From CANKHA01 sp963750965 (lineage in GTDB: Bacteria > Pseudomonadota > Alphaproteobacteria > Rhizobiales > Xanthobacteraceae), in the NCBI GenBank assembly GCA_963750965.1, contig CAVVSK010000013.1:1-64000 (forward strand): a stretch of 64,000 nucleotides of DNA, read 5' to 3'. Position 1 is the first letter of the stretch. Each line of letters begins with the position of its first letter. Shown here piece after piece: positions 52,367 to 62,049 of this stretch. Made by a program: the position numbers and the translations under genes. The notes under the pieces were generated by a model. It worked only from the letters and a program-made list of their open reading frames with translations, was not told the origin of the DNA and ran no database searches.

Positions 52367-52565
52367 GATTCAGCCGAATTGAACAATTTCGGGGAAATTA
52401 AACCATGCGGTTCCCAATGCCGTCCTAACGCGATCGTTTGGATAAGCCGCTTTCCGGACGAATAGTGAGCGATGAATTAATCGGAATAGTCGCATTGGGT
52501 ATGTCGGGCCCGGGTCCGACTGGCCCTTCGCAAATGAAAGCGCGCGCGTGGCCCGTGCGGATCGC

Positions 52566-55070
52566 CTAAGTCCCACGCGGCTTGGCGCGCCGCGTCGGCG
52601 CGGCCCGCGCCGGATCGTCCGGCCAGGGATGGCGAGGATAGCGCCCTCGCATCTCGGCTTTCACCGCGGCATAACTACCGCGCCAAAAACTCGGCAGATC
52701 GCGCGTCACCTGCACCGGTCGATGCGCTGGCGAGAGCAGCTCGATCATCAGCGAAGTCTTGCCCTTGGCGATGGCCGGATGGCGGTCCAGACCGAACAGC
52801 TCCTGCACGCGGATTGAAAGCTTCGGTCCCTCCTCAGTGTATTCGATCGGAACAGCCGAACCGGTGGGGGCGGTGAAATGCGTCGGCGCTTCTTGATCCA
52901 GCCGCCGAGTCAAAGGGTACGGCAGCAGGGCCTGCAACGCGGCGGCGAATTCGTCGGCGGAAAACTGCGAAAGCGCCGTTTTCCCTTCGAGAAACGGCAC
53001 GAGCCAATTGACGTCTTTGGAGAGTGAGGCATCGGAGAGATCCGGCCATTCCTCGCCTTCCGCCCGGCGCAGAAACAGCACGCGGTCGCGCCATTGCGCC
53101 AAAGCTTTGGTCCAAGGCAGGCGATCGAGGCCGAGCTGCCGCAGCCCTTCCCCCAGGATCGCCGCCGCTTCCGCGCTCGCCGGGACCGGCACCATCTGTT
53201 CGTTCAACACCACCGCAGCCAGCCGGCGACTCCTGCGGGCGCGCAGCGAGGCGCTAGCCTTGTCGAAGATGATCTCTTCGCGGCTTTCGATACGCGCGGG
53301 AAAACGCGCTTCAATCTCGGCAGGCGAAATCGGGGCGGCGAGAACGATCCGGCTTTGCGATGCCTTTCCCGCCAGTTCGGCGACTGCGATAAATGGCTCG
53401 CGCGCAAGGGGACTGGCAGGGTCGATGCCTCCGCCGCGTCCATTCGCCAGCAGAAAGGAATGCGTGCCCGGACCGCGGTTTTTAGCGATGCGGTCGGGAT
53501 AAGCCAGCGCGAGGATGGAGCCGATGCTTATTTCACCTCTCTCGCTTGCGCGGGAGGTGGACAAGCGCCCCCTCCCCACCCCTCCCTCGCGCGCAGGGGC
53601 GGGAGAAGCATTCGCCCATCCCTCCGCCATTCGCCGCGCGTCCTTCGCGCGCTGCGAGCGGTCGCGGCGCAGTTCCTCAATGCGGTGGCGCAGGTCGACG
53701 TCGTTGCCGCCCAGCCCGCGCTCGGTCAACACGACGGCGATTTCCGCTGCAAGTTCACGGGCGCCTTCGCGGGCGGCGTCGACAATCATGCGCGCCAGCC
53801 GTGGCGGCAGCGGCAGGCCGCGCAGGAGCTTACCCTCCTCGGTGATGCGTCCCTCCACGTCGATCGCGTCGAGCTCACGCAAGAGCGCGCGCGCCTCGTT
53901 GATGGCGGGCTGCGGCGGCGGATCGAGAAAGCCGAGCCTGTGCGGATCGGTGACGCCCCAATGCGCCAGATCGAGCATGAAGCCGCTGAGGTCGGCGGCC
54001 AGAATTTCCGGCTGGGCATAGGGCTCAAGCGAGGCGGTCTGCGGCTCGTCCCACAGCCGATAGCAAATGCCGGGCTCGGTACGGCCCGCACGGCCCCGCC
54101 GCTGATCGGCCGCCGCGCGCGAGACGCGCACGGTTTCGAGCCGTGTCAGCCCGACATCCGGCTCATACCGCGGCACGCGCGCAAGCCCGCTGTCCACCAC
54201 CACGCGCACGCCTTCGATGGTGAGCGAGGTTTCCGCAATCGAGGTGGCCAGCACGATTTTTCGCCGGCCCGGGGGCGTCGGCGCGATCGCCCTGTCCTGC
54301 TCCTGCTGCTCGAGCGCGCCGAACAGAGTGTAGACCTCAATGGCGGGATCGCTGACGCGCTCACGCAGCAGGGTCTCGGTGCGGCGGATTTCCGCAGCGC
54401 CTGGCAGGAACACCAGCAACGAGCCCTTGTCGGCCTGCAACGCGCGCATCACCGCTGCCGCCACCAGTTTCTCGATCGGCTCGCGCGCATCGCGCGGCAG
54501 ATGCCGCGTCTCCACCGCAAAGGCGCGGCCCTGGCTTTCGATCACCGGCGCATCATGCAGGAGCTTCGCCACCCGGGCGCCGTCGATGGTGGCCGACATC
54601 ACCAGCAGCTTGATGTCTTCCCGCAGACCCTCTTGCGCCTCGCGCGCCAGCGCCAGGCCGAGATCGGCATCGAGCGAGCGTTCATGGAATTCGTCGAACA
54701 GCACGGCGCTGACGCCGTTCAATCCCGGGTCATCAAGAATGAGCCGCGTGAACACGCCTTCGGTGACGACCTCGATGCGCGTCTTGCGCGTTACTTTCGA
54801 GCCGAAGCGCACGCGCAGTCCGACGGTGTCGCCTACCTGCTCCCCCAGCGTCGCCGCCATGCGCGCCGCCGCGGCCCGCGCCGCAAGCCGCCGCGGCTCC
54901 AACAGCAGGATCCTGCCTTTCGCCCAAGCCTCCTGAAGCAGCACCAGCGGCACGCGCGTGGTCTTACCGGCGCCCGGCGGCGCGACCAGCACGGCGGCAT
55001 TCCTGGCGCGCAGCGCCGCGGTCAATTCCGGCAATGCGGCATCGATCGGCAGCAGCGTCTCGAAGCGCAT
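52566..55070 (-). CDS. hrpB: ATP-dependent helicase HrpB
   Basis: A DEAH-type RNA helicase-like protein of about 834 residues. Walker A is VLVAPPGAGKTTRVPLVL, motif II is a DEFHER variant (LFDEFHERSLDADLGLALA), motif III is LLVMSATIDG, and motif VI is RVSRAAADQRRGRAGRTEPG. HA2 and OB-like regions follow, and the C-terminal HrpB domain includes ALLPYPLTRRLDQEAPTHFT. The ATG at 55070 is preferred over 55124. At about residues 486-513 an Arg/Gly/Ser-rich stretch (PAPAREGGVGRGRLSTSRAS) interrupts the usual sequence and is encoded by a palindromic repeat (53528-53612). The biological role of HrpB is poorly known. Confidence 0.93.
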   Translation of the reverse strand: MRFETLLPIDAALPELTAALRARNAAVLVAPPGAGKTTRVPLVLLQEAWAKGRILLLEPRRLAARAAAARMAATLGEQVGDTVGLRVRFGSKVTRKTRIEVVTEGVFTRLILDDPGLNGVSAVLFDEFHERSLDADLGLALAREAQEGLREDIKLLVMSATIDGARVAKLLHDAPVIESQGRAFAVETRHLPRDAREPIEKLVAAAVMRALQADKGSLLVFLPGAAEIRRTETLLRERVSDPAIEVYTLFGALEQQEQDRAIAPTPPGRRKIVLATSIAETSLTIEGVRVVVDSGLARVPRYEPDVGLTRLETVRVSRAAADQRRGRAGRTEPGICYRLWDEPQTASLEPYAQPEILAADLSGFMLDLAHWGVTDPHRLGFLDPPPQPAINEARALLRELDAIDVEGRITEEGKLLRGLPLPPRLARMIVDAAREGARELAAEIAVVLTERGLGGNDVDLRHRIEELRRDRSQRAKDARRMAEGWANASPAPAREGGVGRGRLSTSRASERGEISIGSILALAYPDRIAKNRGPGTHSFLLANGRGGGIDPASPLAREPFIAVAELAGKASQSRIVLAAPISPAEIEARFPARIESREEIIFDKASASLRARRSRRLAAVVLNEQMVPVPASAEAAAILGEGLRQLGLDRLPWTKALAQWRDRVLFLRRAEGEEWPDLSDASLSKDVNWLVPFLEGKTALSQFSADEFAAALQALLPYPLTRRLDQEAPTHFTAPTGSAVPIEYTEEGPKLSIRVQELFGLDRHPAIAKGKTSLMIELLSPAHRPVQVTRDLPSFWRGSYAAVKAEMRGRYPRHPWPDDPARAAPTRRAKPRGT
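53528..53612. repeat. Palindromic repeat inserted in the hrpB coding sequence
   Basis: On the plus strand ACCTCTCTCGC (53534-53544) faces GCGCGGGAGGT about five bases later, followed by GCGCCCCCTCCCCACCCCTCC then CTCGCGCGCAGGGGCGGGA. This CCTCTC/GGGAGG pattern resembles the extragenic repeats at 16442 and 59423. Here it lies inside hrpB and keeps the frame open, adding roughly 27 low-complexity residues. Confidence 0.6.
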
Positions 55071-55198
55071 CAAAGGGGAACCGCCAGTGTCATGGTTAAC
55101 AATCTCCTGCCTGCACTTTGGCACGCCCTTTGCCCCGGTAAAGGCGAATGCAATTTGTCCGTCCGATTATGGGACGCAATCGCCGCAGCGGACCAGCA

Positions 55199-56236
55199 AT
55201 GATACAGAACGCCGATATCGCAGCGCCTCGAGTTGCCTGGGTCGACTACGCCAAGGGCATCTGCATCGTCATGGTGGTGATGATGCATTCCACGCTCGGC
55301 GTCGGCGCCGCCGCCGGTGACGAAGGCTTCTTGCATGCGGTGGTCGCTTTCGCAAAGCCCTTCCGCATGCCTGATTTTTTCCTGATCTCCGGGTTATTCC
55401 TGTCGTGCGTCATAGACCGCGACTGGAGGACGTATCTCGACCGCAAGGTCGCGCACTTTGCGTATTTCTACGTACTGTGGATGACCATCCAGTTCGTCTT
55501 CAAGGCCCCGGCCTTCGCCGCCGAGCATGGCGCGGCAGCGACGCTGCAGCTCTACGCAATGTCGTTCGTCGAGCCCTTTGGAACGCTATGGTTCATTTAC
55601 CTGCTGCCGATCTTCTTTGTCGTCAGCAAGCTCACGCGCGGGCTACCGCCGCTCGTCATCTGGCTCGCCGCCGCGGGGCTGGAAGCAGCAACGATTGAAA
55701 CCGGCTGGATGATCGTCGATGAATTCGCCAGCCGCTTTGTCTATTTTTACACCGGCTATTGGCTGGCTCCCCACATCTTTAGGTTCGCCGGCGAGGTGCA
55801 AGACAAACCGGCCGGCGCGCTCGCTGGGTTGCTGCTCTGGGGCACGTTTAACGCGCTGATGGTCTCCGGCGGCTATTCGGAATGGCCCCTGATCTCGCTG
55901 CTGCTTGGCCTGCTCGGCGCGGGTGCCATCATCACGCTCGCCACGTTGCTGGCGCAGCTGCGGACCTTCGATGCGTTGCGCTATTGTGGCGAACATTCCA
56001 TCGTCATCTATCTCGCCTTCTTCCTGTTCATGGCGGGCACCCGCGTGCTCCTCCTCAAGACCGGCCTGGTTTCCAGTGTCGGGGTGATGTCGGTGATCGT
56101 CACGTCGGCCGGCGTTATCGGACCGCTGATGCTGTTCTGGCTCGTGCGCAAGACGACGCTGCGGTTCCTGTTCGAGCGCCCACAGCGCTTCTGGCTCGCT
56201 CCCAAGCCGCGCGTTATTCTTCAACCGGCTGAATAA
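55199..56236 (+). CDS. Acyltransferase 3 family membrane protein
   Basis: A 345-residue inner-membrane O-acyltransferase-like protein with about ten hydrophobic segments. The start PRVAWVDYAKGICIVMVVMM HSTLG carries the family Asp and the His at the end of helix 1, expected to be catalytic. The block KPFRMPDFFLISGLFLSCVI and ...FGTLWFIYLLPIFFV are also typical. Substrates in this family are sugars or lipids of surface polymers; none can be assigned here. Start at ATG 55199 (alternative ATG 55148). It is divergent from hrpB with about 130 bases between. Confidence 0.87.
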   Translation: MIQNADIAAPRVAWVDYAKGICIVMVVMMHSTLGVGAAAGDEGFLHAVVAFAKPFRMPDFFLISGLFLSCVIDRDWRTYLDRKVAHFAYFYVLWMTIQFVFKAPAFAAEHGAAATLQLYAMSFVEPFGTLWFIYLLPIFFVVSKLTRGLPPLVIWLAAAGLEAATIETGWMIVDEFASRFVYFYTGYWLAPHIFRFAGEVQDKPAGALAGLLLWGTFNALMVSGGYSEWPLISLLLGLLGAGAIITLATLLAQLRTFDALRYCGEHSIVIYLAFFLFMAGTRVLLLKTGLVSSVGVMSVIVTSAGVIGPLMLFWLVRKTTLRFLFERPQRFWLAPKPRVILQPAE

Positions 56237-56356
56237 CGTCAATCCTCAGGCTGAGGAGCGGCCGACAGCCGCGTCTCCAAGGGTAGGGCCCTGCTTGTCA
56301 GAATCGAGTGTGGATGATCGGTTGATTCATCCGGCTCGACGGCCCACATTCGGGCC

Positions 56357-59300
56357 ATGCCGTCAGCCAAATCCAACCCTGCGCCGAAGCCGGCGCCTGC
56401 CCAGCCCGCCGCAGCCAGGCCGGACGCGAAAGCCCTTGCCACATCGCGCGCGCTGAAGCCGGGAGACCATCTCTTCCTGGTGGACGGGTCCGGCTATATT
56501 TTCCGCGCCTATCACGCGCTGCCGCCCCTGTCTCGCAAGTCCGACGGGCTGCAAGTCAATGCCGTGCTCGGCTTCTGCAATATGCTGTGGAAGCTGCTGC
56601 AGGAGATGCCGCCCGACAATAGGCCAACCCATTTGGCCGTGGTCTTCGACAAGTCGGAAAAAACCTTCCGCAGCGACCTGTATGGCGAATACAAAGCCAA
56701 CCGCTCGGCGCCACCCGACGATCTCATTCCGCAATTCCCGCTGATCCGCGAGGCGGTGCGCGCTTTCGATATTCCCTGCCTCGAACAGTCCGGCTTCGAG
56801 GCCGACGACCTGATCGCCACTTATGCGCGGCTCGCCTGCGAAGCCAAGGCGACGACCACCATTGTATCTTCGGATAAAGACCTGATGCAGCTCGTCTGCG
56901 ACACGGTGATGCTCTACGACACCATGAAGGACAAGCGCATCGGCGCGACGGAAGTATTCGAGAAATTCGGCGTGACGCCGGACAAGGTGATCGAGGTTCA
57001 GTCCCTGATCGGCGATTCCTCGGACAACGTGCCGGGTGTTCCCGGCATCGGCGTGAAGACCGCCGCGCAGCTCATCATTGAATATGGCGACCTGGAAACG
57101 TTGCTGGCGCGCGCCGGCGAGATCAAGCAGGAGAAGCGCCGCCAAGCCTTGATCGAGCACGCGGATAATGCGCGGCTTTCGAAGAAACTTGTCACGCTCG
57201 ACCAGAATGTGAAGCTCGATGTGCCGGTCGCCGATCTCGCGGTGCACGAACCGGATTACAAGAACCTGATCGCCTTTCTGAAGGCGATGGAATTCAACGC
57301 ACTGACGCGCCGCGTCGCAGAGAAGGGCACGCGTCGACGCCGGCGAGATCGAAGCCAATTCAAAACTTATTTCCGGCGAGATCGCCATCACCAGCCCACC
57401 GCCGTCTTCAGCTTCCCCCGCGCGCGGCAGGCCGGGAGAGCTCGATCTCGGCGATTTGCCCGCGCCCAAACCCATGCCCGCAGGGGAGGAAAGCGGCCTC
57501 ACCCCCGTCTCGCTGGCTGAGCGCCGCATCGAAGCGCTGCGCAGCGCGAAGTTCGATCATGCGAAATACGACACGATAGCGACGCTCGGCCGGCTCGATC
57601 ACTGGATCGCACGCGCCTATGACACCGGTTTCCTCGCGCTGAAAACCGAAATCAGCAGCATCGATCCGATGCAGGCAAAGCTGTGTGGGATCGCGGTCGC
57701 GGTCGCGCCGAACGAGGCGGCCTACCTTCCGCTCGGCCATCGCGAAGCCGGCGACGAGAGCGGAGCCGATGCCGGTTTGTTCGCGCCCAAGCTCTGCGCG
57801 GGTCAGATTTCCGAGCAGGACGCGCTCGCCGCGCTGAAGCCTGTCCTGGAAGACCTCAGCGTTATCAAGATCGGTCACAATGTGAAGCAGGACTGGCTGG
57901 TGCTGGCCTGCCGCGGTGTCCGCATCGGCGCTGTCGACGACATCATGCTGATGTCCTACGTGCTCGACGCCGGTAAGGGCGCGCACGACATGGACAGCCT
58001 GGTGAACCGCTATTTCGGCCGCAGCCCGTCCCGTTTCAACGACGTCAAGAACAAAGAGCGGGCGTTGCTGACGCCGGAAGCGACGCCGATCGCGCGCACC
58101 GCCAGCTATGCCGCCGAAGATGCCGATGCGACGCTCCGACTTTGGCAGGCGCTTAAGCCACGCATGGTGGCCGAACGCGTGGCGACGGTTTACGACACGC
58201 TGGAGCGACCGCTCGCGCAAGTCCTCGCGCGCATGGAGGAACGCGGCATATCAATCGACCAGGCCGTGCTCGCACGCCTCTCGCAGGAATTCGGCAAGAA
58301 ACAGGCCGCGCTGGAGCAGGAGATCAACAAGATCGCGGGAACGCAGGTCAATCCGGGAAGTCCCAAGCAGCTCGGCGATATCCTGTTCGGCCAGATGGGT
58401 CTGCCGGGCGGCACCAAAACCAGGACCGGGCAATGGTCGACCGGCGCGCGTGCGCTCGAAGAACTCGCCGAGATGGGCCACAAGCTGCCGCAAGTCATCC
58501 TGGATTGGCGGCAGGTATCCAAGCTGCGCTCGACCTATACAGAGGCGCTGCCTACCTACGTCAATCCACGGACCAACCGCGTGCATACGTCCTACGCGCT
58601 GGCGGCGACGAGCACCGGCCGTTTGTCGTCATCCGAGCCGAACCTGCAGAACATCCCGATACGCACAGAGGAGGGTCGCAAGATTCGCCGCGCCTTCGTG
58701 GCGACGCCGGGCAAAAAGCTGGTCTCTGCAGATTATTCGCAGATCGAGCTGCGGCTCTTGGCCGAAGTCGCGGACGTGCCAGCACTGCGCAAAGCCTTCC
58801 AGGAAGGCATCGACATTCATGCCATGACCGCCTCGGAAATGTTCGGTGTGCCCGTGAAGGATATGCCGGGCGAAGTGCGCCGGAGAGCCAAGGCCATCAA
58901 CTTCGGTATCATCTACGGCATCTCGGCCTTCGGTCTGGCCAACCAGCTCGCCATCGCCCGCGAGGAAGCCGCCGCCTATATCAAGAAATATTTCGAGCGC
59001 TTCCCTGGCATCCGCGACTACATGGACGAGAGCAAGGAATTTTGCCGCAAGCACGGCTATGTGCTCACGCTGTTCGGCCGCAAGTGCCATTATCCCGATA
59101 TCAGGGCATCGAATCCCTCGCTGCGCGCCTTCAATGAGCGCGCGGCCATCAATGCGCGGCTGCAAGGAAGCGCCGCCGACATCATCCGCCGCGCCATGGT
59201 GCGGATGGAGCCGGCGCTGGCCAAGGCCAAGCTCTCGGGGCAGATGCTGTTGCAGGTACATGACGAATTGATCTTCGAGGTGCCCGAACGCGAAGTGGAA

Positions 59301-59417
59301 AAGACGCTGCCCGTTATCCGGCAGGTCATGACCGACGCGCCGCATCCCGCGGTCTCGCTGCATGTGCCGCTGCAGGTGGATGCCCGCGCCGCCGACAACT
59401 GGGACGAGGCGCACTAG
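56357..59417 (+). CDS. polA: DNA polymerase I, frameshifted
   Basis: Repair and primer-removal polymerase. The first frame holds the 5'-3' nuclease (LFLVDGSGYIFRAYHALPPL, AVVFDKSEKTFRSDLYGEYK, TIVSSDKDLMQLV, VPGVPGIGVKTAAQLI). Near 57325-57340 the frame shifts by one base, and the second frame continues AGEIEANSKLISGEIAITSP into the 3'-5' exonuclease and polymerase domains. The polymerase motifs are complete: A is VSADYSQIELRLLAEVADVP, B is RRRAKAINFGIIYGISAFGL, C is LLQVHDELIFEVP. The repaired protein has 1,019 residues, normal for this group. In the exonuclease, motif I reads LALKTEISSID, with Lys where the metal-binding Asp of DxE is expected; motif II (IGHNVKQD) and motif III (YAAEDADATL) look intact. 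Proofreading may be impaired. Confidence 0.92.
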
Positions 59418-59422
59418 CCTTT

Positions 59423-59533
59423 CCCCTCTCCCGTGGGGAGAGGGTGGCGAGCGGAGCGAGCCGGGTGAGGGCGTACGGCCTCTCTCAGACCCGAACCCCC
59501 TCACCCCGACCCTCTCCCCAATGGGGAGAGGGA
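59423..59533. repeat. Paired palindromic repeats between polA and ridA
   Basis: CCCCTCTCCCGTGGGGAGAG then GG (59424-59444) and CCCTCTCCCCAATGGGGAGA then GGG (59510-59532) are two hairpins facing each other, with GGGTGAGGGC and CCCCTCACCC between them as a further pair. The whole unit is about 110 bases and lies between convergent stops. This is a familiar intergenic repeat type in Hyphomicrobiales and may serve as a bidirectional terminator. Confidence 0.75.
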
Positions 59534-59557
59534 GAAGAAGCGCCGCATGCCGATCCG

Positions 59558-59959
59558 TTATTCCGGCAGCATCGCGATCGCCTCCACTTCCAGCAATACG
59601 CCCTCACGCGCGAAACCGACCACGCGCACGCTGGTGCTGGCCGGCGCCGCCGCCATGTTCAGGTAGAGCGCACGTACCTCGCGCAGGATCGCCTGATGTT
59701 CGAGTTCGACGAGGTAATTGTTCAGCTTCACCACATGCTCGAAGCGCGCGCCCACGGCCATAAGCGCGGTTTTCAGGTTTTCGAAAGTCTGCACCGCTTG
59801 CGCGCGGAAATCTCCCGGCACCAGCTTGCCGTCGCGGCCCACCCCGATCTGACCGGAGATAAAAACCATCCGGCCCGGCGTCGTCACCTCCACGACCTGG
59901 GAATAGGCGGGCGGCTTGGTCAAGGTTTCGGGATTGAGGAAACGGGTTTTCGCCGGCAC
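59558..59959 (-). CDS. RidA family protein (YjgF/YER057c/UK114)
   Basis: A 133-residue trimeric enamine/imine deaminase-like protein. GTG at 59959 has AAGGAG six bases upstream; the open frame to 60040 is not supported. Family blocks are PPAYSQVVEVTTPGRMVFIS followed by GQIG, then NLKTALMAVGARFEHVVKLN and STSVRVVGFAREGVLLEVEA, in which the Arg of SVRVVG contacts the substrate carboxylate. RidA proteins remove reactive 2-aminoacrylate made by PLP enzymes. It is divergent from the DUF2865 gene. Confidence 0.92.
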   Translation of the reverse strand: MPAKTRFLNPETLTKPPAYSQVVEVTTPGRMVFISGQIGVGRDGKLVPGDFRAQAVQTFENLKTALMAVGARFEHVVKLNNYLVELEHQAILREVRALYLNMAAAPASTSVRVVGFAREGVLLEVEAIAMLPE

Positions 59960-60081
59960 GGGGATCTCCTTTAGGAGGCATTCACCACATCGTGTTGAAC
60001 GCGAACTGATGCCTTCATGATGAAGGCTTGTGCCCAGCATTCAAGCGTATCCAAAGCAACCTTTCTTTACCCGCTGCGTTG

Positions 60082-60861
60082 ATGCTTGGGAAACGGCTGC
60101 TGGCAGGAAAAAGCGTGTTAAAACATCGCAAGAATAGGGGGAGTTTCGCACTCGCGGTGGCGGCGGTCGCCTGCACGCTTGCGCTTCCTATCACCAGCGC
60201 TTCAGCCGCCAATATTTTTGAAATGCTGTTCGGCGGCATCCGCCGCCCGGCACCGCCCGCACCCCCGCCGGCACCCTTGCCCTCGGTGCGACCTTACGCC
60301 GATCCTTCCCGCTCGATCGAGGGCTACCGCAGCGAAAGCGGCCCCTCGACCGCTTATTGCGTGCGGCTGTGTGACGGTCATCCTTTCCCGGTACAAAGCG
60401 TGGACGGCTCCGCCGCGCAGGCTTGCGCCTCCCTGTGTCCAGCGGCGCAAACCAAGCTGTTCACCGGGGGCAGCATCGACCATGCGGTTTCCTCCGACGG
60501 CAAACGCTATGCCGCCTTGCCTGCGGCTTTCGTCTATCGCAAGCAATTGGTCTCCGGCTGCACCTGCAACGGCAAATCGGCCGGCGGGCTGGTACATGTG
60601 GACGCGCAATCCGATCCGACCCTGCGGCCCGGCGACATTGTGGTCACCAACGAAGGCCTGGTGAGCTATCGCGGCAATAACGGCAGGGGCTCCGACTTCT
60701 CCCCGGTGCAGGATCGCAAGCTTGCGAGCACCCCGATCCGGCCGCGGTCGGTCTCGGCTGCAGCACTGGCCGCCAACGCCCGCGCCGAAGAGCCGCGGTC
60801 GCGGAACGTCGAGGAACGTACTTCCGGCAGCGATAGCCCACGCCGCATTCAAGTGAGATAG
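60082..60861 (+). CDS. DUF2865 exported protein
   Basis: A 259-residue protein of the DUF2865 family, found mainly in Hyphomicrobiales, function unknown. A signal peptide (SFALAVAAVACTLALPITSA) is cut near ASAA. A Pro-rich stretch follows, then the domain with YCVRLCDGHPFPV, AQACASLCPAAQTKLFTGGS and GCTCNGK, which contains five or six conserved Cys, probably disulfide-bonded in the periplasm. The start is uncertain: ATG 60082, with 60028 and GTG 60115 as alternatives. Its end overlaps the stop of the convergent FAD oxidoreductase gene by 13 bases. Confidence 0.83.
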   Translation: MLGKRLLAGKSVLKHRKNRGSFALAVAAVACTLALPITSASAANIFEMLFGGIRRPAPPAPPPAPLPSVRPYADPSRSIEGYRSESGPSTAYCVRLCDGHPFPVQSVDGSAAQACASLCPAAQTKLFTGGSIDHAVSSDGKRYAALPAAFVYRKQLVSGCTCNGKSAGGLVHVDAQSDPTLRPGDIVVTNEGLVSYRGNNGRGSDFSPVQDRKLASTPIRPRSVSAAALAANARAEEPRSRNVEERTSGSDSPRRIQVR

Positions 60862-61941
60862 GAAACGACTTCGTCAGCGATGGAGAGCGACGAGGTCAAC
60901 CCCGGCGATTCAATTCCAAACAGATGCACCAGACCGGGCAGCCCATGCTGGAGCGGGCCCTCGATCATGAAATCCTGCTGGGGCACGCCGGGACCCGAGA
61001 GCTTAGGGCGAATACCGGAATAAGCCGGCATCAGCGCGTTGTCCGGCAAGCCGGGCCAATAGCCCCGGATGCGCGCATAAAAGGCTTCGGCGCGAGCCGG
61101 ATCCACCGCATAATCCTCGCGCTCCAGCCACTCCACATCCGGCCCAAATCGCATGCGCCCGGCGAGGTCGAGCGTGATGTGGATACCGATGCCTCCGTCG
61201 ACCGGCACGGGATAAATCAGCCGGGTAAAGACTGGACGGCCGGCATAGGAGAAATAATTCCCCTTGCAGAGGATGAGCGGCGGGACTCGCTCATCGGGGT
61301 AACCTTCGGTGCACTTGGCTAACGCTTGTGCGCCCAGGCCTGCGGCATTCACCACGGCATCCACCACGACGGTGCCCGCTTCCTTGCCACCGAAACGCAC
61401 CCGCCAGCGTCCGTCCGCGCGCGATACTCCTTCCACCGGCGTGTTGAAGGCGATCCGACCGCCGCGGTCTTCCAGATCCCCGCGCAGGGCGAGCATATAA
61501 CCATGGGCGTCGATGATGCCGGTCTCGGCGGAGACCAGCGCGCCGGTGCAGGAAAGGGCGGGTTCCAGCGCCCGCGCCTCGGTCGCGCCGATCAGGCGCA
61601 ATCCCTCGACGTCGTTGCGCAGACCCTGCGCGTGGATGCTTTCAACCTTGACCTGCTCCGCCGCGTCGGTGGCGACGATCAGCTTTTCGCATTTGCGATG
61701 CGGCACGCCATGCGAGGCGCAATAGGCGTACAACATCCGTCGTCCCGCGCACGCAATGTCGGCCGCGCAGCGAGCCGGTCGGGTAATACATTCCGGCGTG
61801 GATCACCTCGCTGTTGCGGGACGAAATCCCGGTGCCGATGGCATTGGCGGATTCCGCCACAACCACCTCATGCCCGGCCTGCGCGGCAGCGCGCGCGGCA
61901 GCCAGCCCGATCATGCCCGCTCCGATGACAAGGATCTGCAT
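60849..61941 (-). CDS. FAD-dependent oxidoreductase (L-2-hydroxyglutarate oxidase-like), frameshifted
   Basis: A DAO-family flavoprotein. The first frame starts MQILVIGAGMIGLAAARAAA (dinucleotide motif at residues 7-12) and contains ISSRNSEVIHAGMYYPTGSL, which is characteristic of L-2-hydroxyglutarate dehydrogenase/oxidase-like enzymes. Near 61735-61745 the frame moves one base; the rest continues MLYAYCASHGVPHRKCEKLI, with LVSAETGIIDAHGYMLAL and the FAD-binding C-terminal end LVHLFGIESPGLTSSLSIAD. Removing one base restores 363 residues, a normal size. The substrate is likely a 2-hydroxy acid or similar, inferred only from family resemblance. Confidence 0.86.
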
Positions 61942-62003
61942 GCAGCCCCCAGTTTATCCCGGCTCGGCGGCCAAAGTGGCACGTCCATGCCGCTAGAATC
62001 GAG

Positions 62004-62026
62004 ATGGCCGGGACAAGCCCGGCCAT
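62004..62026. repeat. Short palindromic repeat downstream of pckA
   Basis: ATGGCCGGG (62004-62012) and CCCGGCCAT (62018-62026) are perfect nine-base arms around a five-base loop. It lies 24 bases after the pckA stop on the minus strand. The unit GATGGCCGGGACAAGCCCGG then CCATGAC is a widespread repeat in these genomes and could serve as terminator, though no T-run follows. Confidence 0.7.
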
Positions 62027-62049
62027 GACGACAACATAGCGAGGAAAAC

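Noticed and set aside
53094..55202. A 702-codon open frame antisense to hrpB
   Set aside because: It mirrors hrpB codon structure in a GC-rich genome, is rich in Arg and His, and has no family resemblance; hrpB motifs are complete on the other strand.
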